Shown in pieces: positions 61,161-64,000 of a stretch of DNA of 64,000 nt. The translations under genes and the position numbers were made by a program. The stretch comes from JAWXBG01 sp044375415. GTDB lineage: Bacteria; Bacteroidota; Bacteroidia; Flavobacteriales_D; Sanyastnellaceae. Position 1 is the first letter of the stretch, and every line of letters begins with the position of its first letter. The notes under the pieces are model-generated. The model ran no database searches. It had not been told where the DNA came from and saw only the letters and a list, made by a program, of their open reading frames with translations. The stretch is taken from positions 1 to 64,000 of the forward strand of contig JBILMS010000011.1 in the NCBI GenBank assembly GCA_044375415.1, written 5' to 3'.

Positions 61161-62018
61161 ATGTCAAAATTAAAATCGTTCGTTAAGTTTCTTTCCAATC
61201 GCTTCCAAACGGTGCATTTGGAGTATAAAGTTGAGCTAAAACCTCGCTTCAACAAAGGTTCAGAAACGTTTGAGCATTTGTACGAATTGGTAAATACAAA
61301 TCGAAATGATTATTCAGCTCGATTAAAATCGTTTTTGAAATATCTACCCCAACTCCAAGCTATTGAAAAAAGCTCAGGTAATTCTCAAGATTCCAATCCA
61401 CGTTGGAACAATGGATTTCTTCCGGGTCTGGATATAGTAGGTATTTACGGGATGATTGCCGAATCAAAACCCAACATTTTTTTGGAAATAGGTTCCGGCA
61501 ATTCTACTATGGTAGCGCGCAAATGTGTAACCGAACAAAAACTATCAACCCAAATAATTTCAATAGATCCATATCCACGAGCGTCTATAGATCACCTATC
61601 TGATAAAGTGATTCGTTCAGCAGTAGAAACAGTTGAAAATTTGAAATCCTATACTTCCTTATTACAAAAAGGAGATATTCTTTTTATCGACAATTCTCAC
61701 CGTGTATTGCCCAATTCGGATTCACTCATTTGTTTTTTGGAGATTCTACCCTTCCTAAAACCCGGAGTAATAGTACATGTACACGATATCTATATACCCT
61801 ACGAATATCCGCAATTTATGTGTGATCGTTTGTACAATGAACAATACATGCTTATGGCATTTATGATGGCTAATCCCAAATGGTTCAAAGTCCTTCTTCC
61901 AAATTACTTCATAAGTGAGGATGCCGAATTAAGTTCGATTTTACAGGACCTCTGGAATCATCCTAATCTACAAGGTGTAGAAAAACATGGTGGATCTTTT
62001 TGGTTTGAAAAGAACTGA
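61161..62018 (+). CDS. Class I SAM-dependent methyltransferase (methyltransf_24-like)
   Basis: 285 residues from ATG 61161; the longer frame starts inside the tRNA and can be discarded. Motif I F-L-E-I-G-S-G-N-S-T binds S-adenosylmethionine, followed by S-I-D-P-Y-P-R (acidic loop) and D-I-L-F-I-D-N-S-H-R, then V-H-D-I-Y-I-P. The pattern of a D-N-S-H and V-H-V-H-D-I motif fits the methyltransf_24 group. The substrate is unknown. It is separated from the tRNA by a terminator, so it needs its own promoter. Confidence 0.8.
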   Translation: MSKLKSFVKFLSNRFQTVHLEYKVELKPRFNKGSETFEHLYELVNTNRNDYSARLKSFLKYLPQLQAIEKSSGNSQDSNPRWNNGFLPGLDIVGIYGMIAESKPNIFLEIGSGNSTMVARKCVTEQKLSTQIISIDPYPRASIDHLSDKVIRSAVETVENLKSYTSLLQKGDILFIDNSHRVLPNSDSLICFLEILPFLKPGVIVHVHDIYIPYEYPQFMCDRLYNEQYMLMAFMMANPKWFKVLLPNYFISEDAELSSILQDLWNHPNLQGVEKHGGSFWFEKN

Positions 62019-62245
62019 AAAAATTGACTATAGGATAATCTTAAAACGAAATGCACTCTAAAATTTTTGAAAGGCTTCACTTGTTTTCGTGAAGATATAT
62101 TTATCATATCGTTGATATATCAATAGGAATTGAACTAGTTAAAAAAATAAATTACTCTAGTCAATTCGCTTTATTAACATACGTTTACGATCCAATCGAT
62201 AAAAATGTGCTTTCCGATTGCCATGAACTAAGCCTTTACCTTTCT

Positions 62246-62253
62246 TACCTTTG
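62246..62253 (+). promoter_or_regulatory. -7 promoter box TACCTTTG of tRNA-Arg
   Basis: An exact TAnnTTTG match 65 bases before the tRNA-Arg 5' end. A TTG at 62218-62220 gives a 25-base spacer, slightly long. Confidence 0.5.
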
Positions 62254-62317
62254 TGCCCTTAAAAATGGGAGTGCACAAGTGTATCCTCCATTAATAGGAA
62301 TTACAAAAAGTGATTTT

Positions 62318-62389
62318 GGCCCCGTAGTATAACGGATAGTACGAAGGATTCCGGTTCCTTAGATAGGGGTTCGATTCCCTTCGGGGTCA
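62318..62389 (+). tRNA. tRNA-Arg (CCG)
   Basis: Acceptor GGCCCCG (62318-62324) pairs with CGGGGTC (62382-62388) with one G-U. The anticodon stem is AAGGA/TCCTT, and the loop TTCCGGT holds anticodon CCG at 62351-62353. The T-arm is AGGGG/CCCTT, and base 73 is A. CCA is not encoded. Confidence 0.9.
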
Positions 62390-62400
62390 CAGGACAGTTC

Positions 62401-62653
62401 GAGGTTTACAGAAACAGGAACAGGGTAGTAATCAGTCGGCAGTTGGCAGTCGGCAGTCATCCCGGTCTCCGCAAAATAGGTGCACTGTCTCAAACTCAAA
62501 CAGTTTCTCGAACTTGTTTTCTTGGTTCAGATTCGAGGTTTGTTGAAACAGGCAAAGCATTAACCAATCGGCAGTTGGCACTTGGCAGTCAGCCCGATCT
62601 CCTCGAAACACGTGCTCTCTCTCAAACTCAAATTGTTTCTCGAACTCGATTTT
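62401..62653 (+). repeat. Two-copy tandem repeat, period ~134 bp
   Basis: The second copy starts at 62535. Both contain GAGGTTT...GAAACAGG, CGGCAGTTGGCA..(T)GGCAGTC, CTCAAACTCAAA and GTTTCTCGAACT..TTTT with scattered changes. The CAGTCGGCAGTTGGCAGTC string recurs inside. Non-coding, between tRNA-Arg and metK. Confidence 0.7.
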
Positions 62654-62895
62654 GTAGTTTCGGAGATTGCAGTTCAACGGAAAAGTCTGCCGTGCAGCTC
62701 AAAACGAACTTCGCGAAGGACATAATCTTTGGCATTAGTGCGTCTGCTTCTCACATAGACCTGCCTAGGCCTCTTAAAATCAACTTATCACCATCATTTA
62801 CACCTCCTTAAGCCCCAATGTTCAAAAGATAGGAATACCATTTTTTCTGTAAGTATTCCGTATCCCTTATTTTCGCGGCTCGCAAAAATTACTAT

Positions 62896-64000
62896 ATGTC
62901 ATACTTCTTCACTTCCGAATCAGTTTCCGAGGGTCACCCGGATAAAGTTGCCGATCAGATTTCTGATGCCCTCATAGATCATTTCTTGGCATTTGACCCT
63001 GAATCAAAAGTAGCTTGTGAGACACTCGTAACGACCGGTCAAGTAATATTGGCAGGTGAAGTGAAGAGCAAGGCTTATTTGGATGTTCAGACAATCACCC
63101 GCGACGTAATCCGTCAAATCGGATATACCAAAAGCGAATATATGTTTGAAGCGAATTCATGTGGGATCCTTTCAGCCATACATGAACAATCTCCGGATAT
63201 CAATCAAGGAGTTGAGCGTAAGAAAAAAGAAGACCAAGGAGCCGGCGACCAAGGGATGATGTTTGGATATGCATCGCGTGAAACAGATACCTACATGCCT
63301 CTTCCATTAGAATTGGCTCACATGATGCTCCGCGAGCTTTCTGCCATTCGTAAAGAAGGCAAAAAAATGAAATACTTGCGTCCGGATGCGAAAAGCCAAG
63401 TAACTATCGAGTACGACGATGATCACACGCCTAAAGCAATCTCAGCAATTGTAATCTCTACTCAGCACGATGACTTCGCCGCTGAAAAAAAGATGTTGGA
63501 TACCATCAAAGAAGATGTTGAATCCATTCTTATCCCGCGTGTTGTAAAACTACTTCCCGCTCGTATTCAGAAACTTTTTAAGTCAAAATATACCCTTCAC
63601 GTTAATCCTACAGGTAAGTTCGTAATCGGCGGCCCGCATGGCGATACAGGTCTAACAGGCCGTAAAATCATTGTGGACACATACGGAGGAAAAGGTGCTC
63701 ACGGTGGTGGTGCTTTTAGTGGAAAAGACCCGAGCAAAGTGGACCGTTCTGCTGCCTATGCGACCCGTCACATAGCGAAAAACATGGTGGCTGCCGGAAT
63801 TTGTGACGAAGTTCTTGTGCAAGTAGCTTATGCCATCGGAGTAGCTAAGCCTGTTGGGCTCTACGTAAACACGTATGGCACAGCAAAAGTGAAAATGAAC
63901 GACGGTGAAATCGCGGAGAAAATCAACAAGATATTCGATATGCGTCCTTATGCAATCGAAACACGATTCAAATTGCGTACACCTATCTATCAGGAAACAG
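62896..64000 (+). CDS. metK: S-adenosylmethionine synthetase (3' end beyond window)
   Basis: 368 codons are visible of an expected ~415-430; the frame is open at the right edge. It makes S-adenosylmethionine from methionine and ATP in the cytoplasm. Hallmarks: S-V-S-E-G-H-P-D-K-V-A-D-Q-I-S (substrate loop), G-A-G-D-Q-G-M-M-F-G-Y-A, and the flexible G-G-K-G-A-H-G-G-G-A-F-S-G-K-D-P-S-K-V-D loop with its catalytic Lys and Asp. I found no SAM riboswitch upstream; a small GGAATAC/GTATTCC hairpin lies at 62832-62859 and a near-consensus box TATTTTCG at ~62870. Confidence 0.95.
   Translation, partial: MSYFFTSESVSEGHPDKVADQISDALIDHFLAFDPESKVACETLVTTGQVILAGEVKSKAYLDVQTITRDVIRQIGYTKSEYMFEANSCGILSAIHEQSPDINQGVERKKKEDQGAGDQGMMFGYASRETDTYMPLPLELAHMMLRELSAIRKEGKKMKYLRPDAKSQVTIEYDDDHTPKAISAIVISTQHDDFAAEKKMLDTIKEDVESILIPRVVKLLPARIQKLFKSKYTLHVNPTGKFVIGGPHGDTGLTGRKIIVDTYGGKGAHGGGAFSGKDPSKVDRSAAYATRHIAKNMVAAGICDEVLVQVAYAIGVAKPVGLYVNTYGTAKVKMNDGEIAEKINKIFDMRPYAIETRFKLRTPIYQET

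Noticed and set aside
62432..62811. ORFs of 81-122 codons on both strands
   Set aside because: They are open only because the tandem repeat lacks stops; they repeat the same residues in both copies and have no start context.
62820..62895. A SAM riboswitch before metK
   Set aside because: The leader is under 80 bases and shows only one 7-bp hairpin, with no recognisable SAM aptamer core.

Overview
The window is a chromosomal segment of a member of the Bacteroidota, most likely of the Flavobacteriales. The evidence is: several large secreted proteins ending in type IX secretion (T9SS) type B or type A sorting domains; promoters with the Bacteroidota -7 consensus TAnnTTTG; few visible Shine-Dalgarno sequences; a split HipB/HipS/HipT module; a Tgt lacking the usual zinc cysteines; and moderate-to-low G+C. 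The assignment below phylum level is an inference.

Layout. 1-6463: an IS-end-like sequence, an orphan T9SS sorting-domain fragment and two tandem secreted type B proteins. 7000-8800: a hipB-hipS-hipT toxin-antitoxin operon with a 206-bp inverted-repeat element lodged between hipS and hipT. 8843-11776 (-): a secreted IgGFc-binding-like type B protein. 11.9-31.7 kb: mixed genes (Dps, a CIA30-family protein, a very large BNR-repeat protein, a TPR protein, YedI, a VOC protein, small membrane proteins, a Fic enzyme with a clear multi-half-site operator, a YciI-like protein, gamma-glutamyltransferase, an FG-GAP/ASPIC T9SS type A protein, a class A beta-lactamase). 31.7-41.5 kb: CutC, a beta-propeller lipoprotein, an AmpG-like permease, an acyltransferase, HutD, a DUF6364/PIN toxin-antitoxin pair, GNAT, DUF4256 and an SRPBCC gene broken by one in-frame TGA. 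41.6-49.3 kb: two MORN/YwqK-like secreted proteins on opposite strands, the decayed 3' stumps of a second such pair, an alpha/beta hydrolase and a VIT/VWA T9SS type A protein. 50.3-55.5 kb (-): a 1709-residue Cys-rich protein with 13 PKD-like repeats, a Kazal-like module and a dockerin-like tail. 55.7-64 kb: the housekeeping end, with Hsp20, tgt, an LptF/G permease, era-ispE, initiator tRNA-Met, a methyltransferase, tRNA-Arg(CCG) and metK, which runs off the right edge.

The intergenic spaces hold much of the unusual material. There are at least two dispersed repeat modules (one built on the palindrome-like GCGCTTTCAGCGC, one on purine-rich GGGAAAGGG runs), a strongly self-complementary element at 23.0-23.3 kb, a two-copy 134-bp tandem repeat before metK, and several gene stumps (a CIA30 3' end, a tail-fibre-like N-terminal module, MORN-family 3' ends, a dockerin-like tail). 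Together they suggest repeated duplication followed by decay of surface-protein genes. The nearest thing to an under-described system is the HipBST operon with its insertion, followed by the Fic gene whose promoter is covered by four alternating half-sites, and the giant PKD/Kazal protein with a non-canonical C-terminus. No complete new multi-gene system can be proven from sequence alone.
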